A stretch of DNA of 64,000 nt from positions 930,001 through 994,000 of the forward strand of contig NZ_CP068985.1 of NCBI RefSeq assembly GCF_019397265.1, written 5' to 3'. Of this stretch, positions 56,901 to 64,000 are shown in pieces. The position numbers and the translations under genes were made by a program. The notes beneath the pieces were generated by a model that saw only the letters and a list, made by a program, of their open reading frames with translations, did not search any database and was not told where the DNA came from. This stretch comes from Nonomuraea coxensis DSM 45129. GTDB lineage: Bacteria > Actinomycetota > Actinomycetes > Streptosporangiales > Streptosporangiaceae. Within the stretch, counting starts at the first letter, position 1; every line of letters begins with the position of its first letter.

Positions 56901-57680
56901 ATGGAGTACGCGGGCCGCGGCGACCCCGCGAAGACCATGGCCCTGCTCTGGGAAGGGCTGCCGGCCCCCCGGCGCGGGCCCCGGCAACGGCTGGAGCTGA
57001 CCGCCGTCGTGGACGCCGCCGTCGCCGCGGCCGACCGGGCCGGGCCGGCCGCGCTGTCCATGCGGGCGCTGGCCCAGGAGCTCGGGATCGGCACGGCGTC
57101 GCTCTACACGTACGTGCCGGGCAAGGCCGAGCTGCTGGAGCTGATGGTCGACCGGGTGGTGGCGGGGCAGCCGCTGCCCGACGCCACCTCGGGCTGGCGG
57201 GCCGGGCTGCGCGGCGCCGCCGAGGCCGACCTGGCCGCCTACCGGGCCCACCCGTGGCTGCTGCAGGTGTCCACCTCGCGGACCGTCTTCGGCCCCCACG
57301 TCCTCGCCAGGTACGAGGCCACGCTGGCCCTGCTGCACGGGCACGGGCTGGCCGCCACGGACGTGGTGGGCTGTGTGGCGGCGGTGGACGCGTACACGCG
57401 GGGAGCGGCGGCGGCCGTGGTCGAGGCCGAGCAGGCGCCCGCGCAGACCGGCAGCAGCGACGACGAGTGGTGGGAGCGGCGGGCGCCGTTCCTGGAGGAG
57501 CGCATGAACGGCCGGTTCCCGCTGCTCGCCGCGCTGGAGGAGGCCGGGGCGTTCGGGGTGTCGGACACCGCGCTGCCGTACACGCTGCAGCGGGCCCTGG
57601 ACCGCTTCTCCCTCGGTCTCGGCCTGGTGCTCGACGCGGTGGCCGGGCGGATCGCGGCGAGCGCGGGACGCGCGTCCTGA
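56901..57680 (+). CDS. TetR-family regulator
   Basis: Regulator of 259 aa. The helix-turn-helix lies at about residues 30-80 (LSMRALAQELGIGTASLYTYVPGK). The C-terminal ligand-binding domain is of the TetR_C type seen in tetracycline-like repressors. AAGGAG lies before the ATG. The 47-base divergent spacer to the VOC gene is the likely operator region, suggesting that it senses a compound handled by the VOC protein. Confidence 0.88.
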   Translation: MEYAGRGDPAKTMALLWEGLPAPRRGPRQRLELTAVVDAAVAAADRAGPAALSMRALAQELGIGTASLYTYVPGKAELLELMVDRVVAGQPLPDATSGWRAGLRGAAEADLAAYRAHPWLLQVSTSRTVFGPHVLARYEATLALLHGHGLAATDVVGCVAAVDAYTRGAAAAVVEAEQAPAQTGSSDDEWWERRAPFLEERMNGRFPLLAALEEAGAFGVSDTALPYTLQRALDRFSLGLGLVLDAVAGRIAASAGRAS

Positions 57681-57682
57681 CG

Positions 57683-57877
57683 TCAGGCTCTCCTGGCCTC
57701 CCGGTGGACGCGCAGGAGCGCGCGGAGGGCGGCCAGGCTCGGCCTGGTGAGGCGGAGGTCGCCGTGGGCGGCGGTCCAGCCGGAGCGGTGGCGTTCGAAC
57801 GCCCAGCCGGGGAACTCCCGCGCGGCTTCCTCAAGCAGTCGTTCCATGACGAGGTCGGCACTTGGAGCTGTGGTCAT
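57683..57877 (-). CDS. 64-residue hypothetical protein
   Basis: Small soluble protein of 64 aa, charged and Leu/Arg/Ala-rich, with WAFERHRSGWTAAHGDLRL in the middle. It is not recognised and lacks the DUF397 features often found downstream of XRE regulators in actinomycetes. It starts 86 bases after the XRE gene in the same direction. Codon bias is normal for the region, but the ribosome site is weak. Confidence 0.5.
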   Translation of the reverse strand: MTTAPSADLVMERLLEEAAREFPGWAFERHRSGWTAAHGDLRLTRPSLAALRALLRVHREARRA

Positions 57878-57963
57878 GAACGCAGCGTCGCACCGGGACG
57901 CCGCTCCGTGACGAACTCGGGCGGAAGAACTCCCGGTTCGCCAGGACCGAACTGGGAGTTCGG

Positions 57964-59154
57964 TCAGCTCTGGATGCCGTGGCGCTCGGCGAGCCGGCGG
58001 ACCTCCGGCGCCCACGACGGCCTGGCCCGCCGCGCGAGCGCCCGGACCATCTCCCTGAGCAGCAGCTTGTGGTCCAGCTCCTCGGGGCTCTCGCGCTCGA
58101 TGCGCAGCAGGTGGAGCAGGCTCGCGGCGTCGTCGCCGAGGTCCTCGCAGGCGCGGGCGACCTCCCCGAGGTGGGTGGTGCGCCGCTCGATGGACGGGGT
58201 GGCGGAGAGGTCGATGTCGTCGGCGATGCGCAGCACGTCCTCGGGGCGGCCGGCGTCGTTCTCGATGCTGGCCGCGTGGATGGCGACGTTGGTGGGGCCG
58301 AAGAAGGCCAGGTCGTAGACGTCGGAGCGGTCGCGTACGCGCTCGGCGAGCCGGCTCGCGGTGCCGCGGAGGCGCTCGCGCGCCCGGTCGTCGTCGCCGG
58401 AGCGGGACTCGCCGATGGCGGCCAGCAGGTGCAGCGCGCCGAGCGCCTTGAGATGCCGGTCGTCGCCGTCGGGGACGTGCGGTTCGAGCAGCTCGATGCC
58501 CTGCCGGGCGACGTCGTAGGCGATCTGGTGCATGTCGTCGGACAACATCGACTGCCCGAGGCTCCAGTACGCCCACGCGATCGTCAGCGGGTCCTCCGAC
58601 TCCTCGGCGAGGCGCATCGCCCGGTCGGCCGCGAGGTGCGCGAGGTCCACCCGCTGCAGGTGCTTGAGCACGCCCCTGGCCAGCAGGTAGGCGTCGGTGG
58701 CGACGCTGCGGGCGCGCGGCGTGCGTTCGGCGGCCAGGCTCTCGGCGTCGGTGACCAGGGACGGCAGCGCCGCCATGAGGATCGAGTAGCGCCGGGCCGA
58801 GGTGAACCAGGCGCTCCGCGCCGCCGCGACCCGCTCGGAGAGCTGGTCGGCGTCCGGCGGTTCGAGGTCGGGCGCGAGGGGCCGGCAGGTGAACATGGCC
58901 CGCTCGATGTCGCTGATCTGCGGCCTGCTGGGCTCGTGCGAGTCGCGGGGCGTCTCGCCGAGCAGCACGGCGGTGCGCACGCCGAGCACCTTGGCGATCT
59001 CGCGCAGGAGGGGGAGCGAGGGGGTGCGTTTGCCGTGCTCGATGAGCTCGATGTGCCGGGGGGTGCATCCGGACTGGGTGGCCAGCGCGGTGGTGCTCAT
59101 GCCCCTTCGCTCGCGCTGGAGTCGGACCATCTGACCGGTGGTGATCTCGGTCAT
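57964..59154 (-). CDS. XRE-family regulator with TPR-like C-terminal domain
   Basis: Regulator of 396 aa. The XRE helix-turn-helix occupies residues 10-65 (GQMVRLQRERRGMSTTALA; CTPRHIELIEHGKRTP). The rest (about 110-396) is all-helical with degenerate TPR-like repeats (AWAYWSLGQSML; ALGALHLLAAIGES). Similar actinomycete regulators control development or secondary metabolism and bind a peptide or protein partner. GGAGG lies nine bases before the ATG at 59154. Targets are unknown. Confidence 0.85.
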   Translation of the reverse strand: MTEITTGQMVRLQRERRGMSTTALATQSGCTPRHIELIEHGKRTPSLPLLREIAKVLGVRTAVLLGETPRDSHEPSRPQISDIERAMFTCRPLAPDLEPPDADQLSERVAAARSAWFTSARRYSILMAALPSLVTDAESLAAERTPRARSVATDAYLLARGVLKHLQRVDLAHLAADRAMRLAEESEDPLTIAWAYWSLGQSMLSDDMHQIAYDVARQGIELLEPHVPDGDDRHLKALGALHLLAAIGESRSGDDDRARERLRGTASRLAERVRDRSDVYDLAFFGPTNVAIHAASIENDAGRPEDVLRIADDIDLSATPSIERRTTHLGEVARACEDLGDDAASLLHLLRIERESPEELDHKLLLREMVRALARRARPSWAPEVRRLAERHGIQS

Positions 59155-59295
59155 GGGCGTGGCGCCTCCTGGCTCTCTCGCAACTGCCCACAGGCTAGGG
59201 CTCCGGGGCCTCGCCCGCAGGGGTTTCGGCACAGCCGAAAAAAGGTGAGAGAGATTCGTGTCTGCCCAGGTCAGGAAGGCGAAAAGGGCTCGGGT

Positions 59296-59760
59296 TCAGC
59301 GGCGCGCGTGGTGCTCGTGGAGGCGGATCAGGAGGTCCGAAAACTGCTCGCGTTCGGCGGGCGTGAGCGGGGCCAGCAGCTCGTCCTGGAGGGACATGAC
59401 GACCTCCTGGAGCCGGGCGAGGTGGTCGCGGCCCCGACCGGTGAGGCGGACGACGTTGCGGCGGCGGTCGGCGGGGTCGGGGGAGCGCTCGACGTGGCCG
59501 CGCTCGGACAGCTCGTTGACGACCGCGACCAGGTCGCTGCGGTGGATGCCGGTGCGCCGGCTCAGCTCGGCCTGGCTGGCGGCCCCGCCCTCGCGCAGCG
59601 CCATGAGCGCGGCGTAGTGCCACTTGCGGGCGTCCAGGCGGGCCAGGCCCTCGCTGACCATCCGGTCGGCCTGCATCGCGACCAGCGACAACGTACGGCT
59701 GGGCAGGGCGCGCAGGGCGGCCGGGGCCGGCTGCCCCGCCATGGGGTCGTGGTCCGTCAT
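59296..59760 (-). CDS. MarR-family regulator
   Basis: Regulator of 154 aa with the winged helix at about residues 40-105 (ASQAELSRRTGIHRSDLVAVVNEL; the wing D-P-A-D-R-R-R-N). It is divergent from the haloalkane-dehalogenase-like gene across 79 bases containing a perfect inverted repeat, which is its likely operator. Regulation of the hydrolase by its substrate or product is inferred from this arrangement. Confidence 0.9.
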   Translation of the reverse strand: MTDHDPMAGQPAPAALRALPSRTLSLVAMQADRMVSEGLARLDARKWHYAALMALREGGAASQAELSRRTGIHRSDLVAVVNELSERGHVERSPDPADRRRNVVRLTGRGRDHLARLQEVVMSLQDELLAPLTPAEREQFSDLLIRLHEHHARR

Positions 59761-59775
59761 GGACAGAGCCTATTG

Positions 59776-59792
59776 CGTTGGTGACTCCAACG
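59776..59792. promoter_or_regulatory. MarR-type inverted repeat operator candidate
   Basis: CGTTGG-TGACT-CCAACG is a perfect 6-bp inverted repeat with a five-base spacer, 16 bases upstream of the MarR start. Two copies of GTTAGT (about 59800 and 59815) follow. The region is AT-richer than its surroundings and must hold both divergent promoters. Confidence 0.6.
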
Positions 59793-59839
59793 ATTTATTG
59801 TTAGTCACACAAACGTTAGTCCGACGAACGGATTACCTC

Positions 59840-60694
59840 ATGATGATCGACGTGCTCGACTCCTCCCTCTTCTACGAGGACTCCGGGGACGGCGTCCCCT
59901 TCGTCTTCCTGCACGGCAACCCGTCCTCCTCCCGCCAGTGGCGGGACGTGCTGCCCGGCGTGGCCGCGCCCGGCCGCCGCCTGCTCGCCCCCGACCTCGT
60001 CGGCATGGGCCGCTCGGGCAAGCCCGACCTGCCCTACCGTTTCGGCGACCACGCCCGCTACCTGGACGCCTGGTTCGACGCGCTCGGACTGGAGGACGTC
60101 GTGCTGGTCGGCCACGACTGGGGCGGCGCGCTCGCCTGCGACTGGGCGGCCCGGCATCCCGGACGGGTGCGGGGCGTGGCCCTCATGGAGGCGATCATCC
60201 GCGGGACGAGCCTGGACGAGCTGGGCGAGGGCCCACGCCGCCGCGCGGAGACCATCCGCGGCCCCGAGGGCGAGAAGCTGGTGCTCGACGGCGACTTCCT
60301 CATCCGCTCCGCCTACACCGGCGGGGTGCTGACGCCGCTGGGCGAGGAGGAGCTGCGGCCCTACCTGGAGCCCTACCCGACGCGCGAGAGCCGCCGGCCG
60401 CTGCTGGAGTGGGCGCGCTCGCTGCCGCTCGACGGGGAGCCCGCCGACGTGGCCGAGCGGGTGACCTCCTTCGGCACGTGGCTGGGGACCTCCGGGGAGG
60501 TGCCGAAGCTGCTGCTCACCTTCGACTCCTCGCCGACGCTGCTGATCACCCCGGCGGTCGCGGCGTGGTGTGCGGACAACGTCGCGGCGCTGGAGATCCT
60601 GCACGTCGGACCGGCCGGGCACCACGCCACCGAGGACAGGCCGGGCGAGATCGCCGCGGCGATCGCCGCCTGGGCCGCCCGCCACGGCCTCTGA
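59840..60694 (+). CDS. haloalkane dehalogenase-like alpha/beta hydrolase
   Basis: Hydrolase of 284 aa resembling HLD-II haloalkane dehalogenases. The oxyanion/halide region is HGNPSSSRQW (N27). The nucleophile is D93 with the halide-binding W94 in GHDWGG. The catalytic acid is E117 in LMEA, and the His is H261 in GPAGHHATED. All these fit the family, which hydrolyses C-halogen bonds. Activity on non-halogenated substrates is also possible. No SD is seen before the ATG at 59840. The divergent MarR probably controls it. Confidence 0.82.
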   Translation: MMIDVLDSSLFYEDSGDGVPFVFLHGNPSSSRQWRDVLPGVAAPGRRLLAPDLVGMGRSGKPDLPYRFGDHARYLDAWFDALGLEDVVLVGHDWGGALACDWAARHPGRVRGVALMEAIIRGTSLDELGEGPRRRAETIRGPEGEKLVLDGDFLIRSAYTGGVLTPLGEEELRPYLEPYPTRESRRPLLEWARSLPLDGEPADVAERVTSFGTWLGTSGEVPKLLLTFDSSPTLLITPAVAAWCADNVAALEILHVGPAGHHATEDRPGEIAAAIAAWAARHGL

Positions 60695-60791
60695 CGAGGG
60701 GGCCGTGCCTGTAGGCTCGCCGGTCGGCGGGCGTGTGGCGCGGCGAGCTGGGCAGTTGCTCCACCACAACCTGGTGAGGCCGGAGGCGTGG

Positions 60792-61736
60792 ATGGCGAGT
60801 CTGTGGCGGCGCGTCGTGGCGGTCCGGGCCTGGGGGCGCCGGACGGTCGACCACTGGCGGGTGCGCAGGCTCTCGCTCGACCACCTCATCCGGGGCGTGC
60901 GGCGCTACCAGGGCCAGAACGGCGACCGGCTGGCGGGCGCGGTCACCTACTTCGCGTTCCTGTCGTTCTTCCCGCTGGTGGCGCTGGCGTACGCGGTGCT
61001 GGGCTACATGGTGGCCGCCAGCGAGACCACCAGGCAGGCCCTGGAGTCGGCCATCACCGAGCGGCTGCCCGGCATCGCCGACCAGCTCAACCTCAAGGCC
61101 ATCGCCGAGGCCAAGGCGACCGCCGGCGTCATCGGCCTGCTCGGCCTCCTCTACGCCGGGCTCGGCGCGCTGGACGCCCTGCGCGGGGCGCTGCGCGAGA
61201 TCTACATGACCACCCAGCCACCGCTCAACTTCTTCCTCGGCAAGCTGCGCGACCTGTCCTCGCTCCTGCTGATCGGGATCACCATGATCACGTCCGTGCT
61301 GGTCGGCGGGTTCGCCACCAGCGCGACCGACAAGGTCCTGCACCTCGTCTTCGGCAGCGAGTCCGCCCTGGCCACCTTGGGGCTGCGGGTGGCGGGCGTG
61401 GTCGCCGGGCTCGCCGCCGACTGGGCGCTGTTCGTCATCCTGCTCGGCTGGGTGGCCAAGCCGGTCCAGCCGTTCAAGGTGATCGCCAAGGGGGCGCTGA
61501 TCGGCGCGATCGGGTTCGGCGTGCTCAAGCAGCTCGCCACGCTGCTGCTCGCCACGACGCTCGGCAACCCGGTCTACGGCGCGTTCGCGGTGATCGTGGG
61601 CCTGCTCGTCTGGATCAACTTCTCGGCCCGGCTCGTCCTGCACGTGGCCGCGTGGACGGCCACGGCCGGCTACTGCCCGCCGCCCGCGCCCACGCCGGTG
61701 CCCCAGCCGATCGTCCCGGACGACTCAGGGACGTGA
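60792..61736 (+). CDS. YihY/virulence factor BrkB-family membrane protein
   Basis: Membrane protein of 314 aa with six predicted helices. The family motifs GDRLAGAVTYFAFLSFFPL (about 47-65) and VGLLVWINFSARLVLH (about 268-283) are present. Despite the old 'RNase BN' label, these are integral membrane proteins of unknown function. GGAGG sits before the ATG at 60792. The last 12 bases overlap the convergent D-Ala-D-Ala carboxypeptidase gene. Confidence 0.9.
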   Translation: MASLWRRVVAVRAWGRRTVDHWRVRRLSLDHLIRGVRRYQGQNGDRLAGAVTYFAFLSFFPLVALAYAVLGYMVAASETTRQALESAITERLPGIADQLNLKAIAEAKATAGVIGLLGLLYAGLGALDALRGALREIYMTTQPPLNFFLGKLRDLSSLLLIGITMITSVLVGGFATSATDKVLHLVFGSESALATLGLRVAGVVAGLAADWALFVILLGWVAKPVQPFKVIAKGALIGAIGFGVLKQLATLLLATTLGNPVYGAFAVIVGLLVWINFSARLVLHVAAWTATAGYCPPPAPTPVPQPIVPDDSGT

Positions 61737-62852
61737 GCCGGCGCGGCGCCGGCGGCGGATCCCGTACGCGAGCCAGACGATCCCGAACAGCAGCCCGCCG
61801 CCGATCACCGCCGCCCCGACGGCCTTGGTCTGGTCGGTCTGCTTCTGGGCGGCGGTGTCCAGCAGCGGCGGCTGCCGGGCGGGCGTCACCTGGGTGACCG
61901 GGCCGCCGGAGGCCCGCGCCTGCGGCGCGGCCGCCTGCGCCGCGGGCAGCGGGTCCACGAGCTGCCCGACCGGGGTCACCTTGCCCCGCACCGAGAAGCC
62001 CCAGTCCAGGAGCTGACCGACCTCCTCCCAGAAGTAACCCTCGTGGCGCATGACGCTCACCATGATGGTGTGGCCGCCGCGGGTGGCCGCGCCGACGAAG
62101 CTGCCGAGGGCCTTCGAGGTCCAGCCGTTCTTGACGCCGATCATGCCCTGGTAGCGCCAGAGCAGCTTGTTGTGGTTGCTGATCTGGTACGTCTTGCCCT
62201 TCGGGGCGGGGAAGTTCGCCGTCTTCGTGCTGATGTAGCGGAGGAAGTCGCGGTTGGCGAGACCGGCGCGGGCGATGAGCGCCAGGTCGTAGGCCGAGCT
62301 GCTCTGGCCGGGCTTGTCGAGGCCGCTCGGCGTCTTGGCGACGGTGTCGTTCGCCTGCAGCCGCTTCGCCTCCTCGTTCATCTCCCGCATGGTCTTGGCG
62401 AGGCCGCCGTTGACCTCGGCGAGTGCCATGGCCGCGTCGTTGCCCGAGGTCATCATCAGGCCCTTGAACAGGTCATCGACCCTGTACGTGGCCTTCGGCG
62501 TGAGCCCGACCGCGCTGCCCTCCTGGTTGCAGGCGTTCTGGCTGGGCCGGATCCTGAGGTTCTTGTCGAGCTTCGGGATCAGGGTGAGCGCGGTCAGCGT
62601 CTTCAGGGTGCTGGCGGGCAGGTAGCGCCCGTGGGCGTCCTTGGCGGCGAGCACCTGGCCCGTGTCCACGTCCGCTATGACGTACGACGTAGCCTTGGTC
62701 TTGGGCGGCTTCTTGACGCCCTCGGGGGCGACCAGGCCACGGCTGCCCAGCGCCGGGCCGCCCACGGGGGTGGCCGGGGCGGCGTACGCGGTCCCGCCGG
62801 TGAGCGAGACCGAGGTGACGAACGCCGTGATCAGTACGGTTTTGGTCCACAT
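61725..62852 (-). CDS. D-alanyl-D-alanine carboxypeptidase (PBP5-type)
   Basis: Serine DD-carboxypeptidase of 375 aa. A signal peptide (about 1-26, ending AYAAP) precedes the catalytic domain with SxxK in ASTLKTL, SGN in MTSGNDAAM and the KTG-like box KNGWT. A Pro/Ala/Gln-rich stalk and a C-terminal TM helix with Arg tail (about 345-375) anchor it outside the cell. It trims D-Ala from peptidoglycan pentapeptides and so influences substrate supply for L,D-transpeptidases. The KNG in place of KTG is a mild variant. Confidence 0.92.
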   Translation of the reverse strand: MWTKTVLITAFVTSVSLTGGTAYAAPATPVGGPALGSRGLVAPEGVKKPPKTKATSYVIADVDTGQVLAAKDAHGRYLPASTLKTLTALTLIPKLDKNLRIRPSQNACNQEGSAVGLTPKATYRVDDLFKGLMMTSGNDAAMALAEVNGGLAKTMREMNEEAKRLQANDTVAKTPSGLDKPGQSSSAYDLALIARAGLANRDFLRYISTKTANFPAPKGKTYQISNHNKLLWRYQGMIGVKNGWTSKALGSFVGAATRGGHTIMVSVMRHEGYFWEEVGQLLDWGFSVRGKVTPVGQLVDPLPAAQAAAPQARASGGPVTQVTPARQPPLLDTAAQKQTDQTKAVGAAVIGGGLLFGIVWLAYGIRRRRRAGSRP

Positions 62853-62930
62853 GGCGGGTCTCAGCGTAGCCCTGGATGAATGCCCATGTGGCGACACATC
62901 CCCCGATGATCCACCTTCGATACTAGAGAG

Positions 62931-63131
62931 ATGGTCATGTCACGAAAGATCGCCGCGTTCCTCGTCGCTCTCGGCGCGTTCATGATCTTTGAATGGATCA
63001 ACCTGGGCTACAACCTGGCCGACGGGCACGCCACGAGCTTCTACGTGGTCCACGGCGTCCTGATCGCGGTCAACATCGTGCTCGGCCTGGTCCTGATGTT
63101 CCTCGGGGTCCGCGCGCTCAGAGTGCGCTGA
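62931..63131 (+). CDS. SCO4848-like small membrane protein
   Basis: Protein of 66 aa with two hydrophobic helices (about 7-26 and 40-62) and a short basic tail. It is divergent from the dac gene, and by memory the same pair (SCO4847/SCO4848) occurs in Streptomyces, which supports it being a genuine conserved gene. Start 62931 or the next ATG two codons later are equally possible. Its end overlaps the convergent ATP-grasp gene by 14 bases. Confidence 0.75.
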   Translation: MVMSRKIAAFLVALGAFMIFEWINLGYNLADGHATSFYVVHGVLIAVNIVLGLVLMFLGVRALRVR

Positions 63132-64000
63132 GGAGACGCCGGGTGAGCGCGTGCAGCTCGTCCGCCTCCCTCCTGGAGTCGCCGATCGAGGTGAAGCCCA
63201 GCTTGCCGTGCTCGGGGATGGCGCCGAGCAGGTGGAAGACGTTGCCGGTGCGGCGTTCGTGGTCGAAGCCGAGGCCGAGGCGCTCGGCCGTGCGCATGAC
63301 CTCGCCCGGCGTGCGGCCGCGCAGGCAGCCGGCGGCGTAGTTGTCGGTCGCGGTGTAGAACTTCGGCTGGTCGCCGGCCATGAGCAGGCCGGTGTCCTGG
63401 TCGTAGACGGCGCCGGTGGTCAGCGTGACGGCGCCGTACGGGTGCGTGGTGCCGCCGATGCGCAGGTTGATCTCGCACAGCAGCGCCGCGTACCCGGCGT
63501 CGGCCTTGAGCGCGAAGAAGTCCATGCCGAACACGCCCACCACGCCGCGCTCGGCCAGGATCCGCGCGATGCGCTCGGCCGAGGCGCCCACCTCGGCGCG
63601 GTACTCGGACGCCGCGGGGAACGTGCAGCCCTGGTAGACCTGGCCGCTGTCGCCGCCGAGCACCTGGTCGTGCGTGGCCAGCACCCGGGCCTGGCCGCCC
63701 GGCGAGATGGCCGCCAGGGCGCTCGGGTAGTACAGCGGCCGGTGCTCGATGTACTCCTCCACCACCGCGCCCCGGTCGCCGATCTTGGTGGAGAAGGTCT
63801 CCCAGGTCTCGTCGCCGGCCGAGAAGTCGATCCGCGACCGGTCGGTCTTGGTGACGATGGCGTTGCCCAGCCCCGAGTAGGCGTCGTTGAGCTTGACGAT
63901 CACCCGCTCGCCCGGCAGGGCCTCGATGGCCTCCTCGATCTCCAGCGGCGTCCGCAGGTCGCCGAAGCCGCGCGCCATGGGCACGCCGGCCTCGTGGCCG
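63118..64000 (-). CDS. PGM1-related ATP-grasp peptide ligase (5' part outside window)
   Basis: The reading frame is open to the window edge, so the N-terminus is missing. The visible 294 residues hold the ATP-grasp core (ERVIVKLNDAYSGLGNAI, the phosphate-loop region; FGMDFFAL and LCEINLRIGGTTHPYG, metal-binding). A C-terminal domain (NVFHLLGAIPEHGKLGF) matches pheganomycin ligase PGM1-related proteins. PGM1 joins a small amino acid to a ribosomally made peptide. Whether this protein makes a natural product or a cell-wall peptide depends on what lies to the right. Confidence 0.78.
   Translation of the reverse strand, partial: GHEAGVPMARGFGDLRTPLEIEEAIEALPGERVIVKLNDAYSGLGNAIVTKTDRSRIDFSAGDETWETFSTKIGDRGAVVEEYIEHRPLYYPSALAAISPGGQARVLATHDQVLGGDSGQVYQGCTFPAASEYRAEVGASAERIARILAERGVVGVFGMDFFALKADAGYAALLCEINLRIGGTTHPYGAVTLTTGAVYDQDTGLLMAGDQPKFYTATDNYAAGCLRGRTPGEVMRTAERLGLGFDHERRTGNVFHLLGAIPEHGKLGFTSIGDSRREADELHALTRRLLSAL

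Overview
The window is about 70% G+C with strong third-position G/C bias. It carries a WhiB regulator, a two-domain L,D-transpeptidase, a PspC two-component pair, GTG/TTG starts and tightly packed ATGA/GTGA gene junctions. This points to a chromosome of a filamentous actinomycete. From memory, the backbone order pcrA - sucC-sucD - purN-purH - folD - DUF3017 - icd/mdh - trpS - yihY - dac - small membrane protein resembles the Streptomyces coelicolor region around SCO4797-SCO4848. The GH38 mannosidase, form II CODH-like operon, and kinase fused to a solute-binding domain suggest a Streptosporangiaceae-type organism such as Nonomuraea. The genus is inference.

Layout. 0-5.2 kb: cell-surface polymer genes (sulfotransferase, GT4 glycosyltransferase, GT2-TagF fusion). 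5.2-9.9 kb: a coxS-L-M-G operon for a form II CO dehydrogenase/xanthine-dehydrogenase-family molybdenum hydroxylase. 9.9-13.7 kb: an envelope-stress module in which a PspC membrane protein diverges from a PspC sensor kinase and a LuxR-type response regulator. 13.8-23 kb: L,D-transpeptidase, PcrA helicase, a PIG-L deacetylase, a VapBC pair, a CPBP protease, WhiB, a zinc peptidase and a GCS2-family ligase. 23-30 kb: sucCD, a DUF6350 membrane protein, purN-purH. 30-37.6 kb: a glycan-catabolic operon (GH38 mannosidase, PpiC-like protein, ROK kinase) interrupted by a TnpB-only insertion element. 37.8-42.7 kb: folD and a probable peptidoglycan-recycling module (RpiR regulator, NagZ, GHL10 hydrolase). 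42.9-52.5 kb: FHA-HTH regulator, citrate synthase, isocitrate dehydrogenase, a deacetylase lipoprotein, the kinase-SBP fusion and malate dehydrogenase. 52.5-64 kb: galE, a CNNM/CorC protein, trpS, small regulators, a haloalkane-dehalogenase-like hydrolase with a MarR regulator, yihY, a D-Ala-D-Ala carboxypeptidase, and a PGM1-like ATP-grasp ligase running off the right edge.

How the genes fit together. Five TCA-cycle enzymes (SucC, SucD, CitA, Icd, Mdh) and three linked C1/purine enzymes (FolD, PurN, PurH) share the window. Many other genes remodel the envelope: LdtA-type transpeptidase, Dac, NagZ, GHL10, deacetylase, TagF, GalE and Psp. Convergent or operon ends are marked by long, near-perfect GC-rich hairpins without T-tracts, as is common in actinomycetes. 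No rRNA, tRNA or CRISPR array was recognised. No gene-free stretch exceeds about 300 bases. The most unusual items are the TnpB element whose right end supplies the stop codon of a host gene, the Ser/Thr kinase with an extracytoplasmic solute-binding domain, the FHA-HTH fusion beside citA, and a well-translated 20-codon upstream ORF before sucC.
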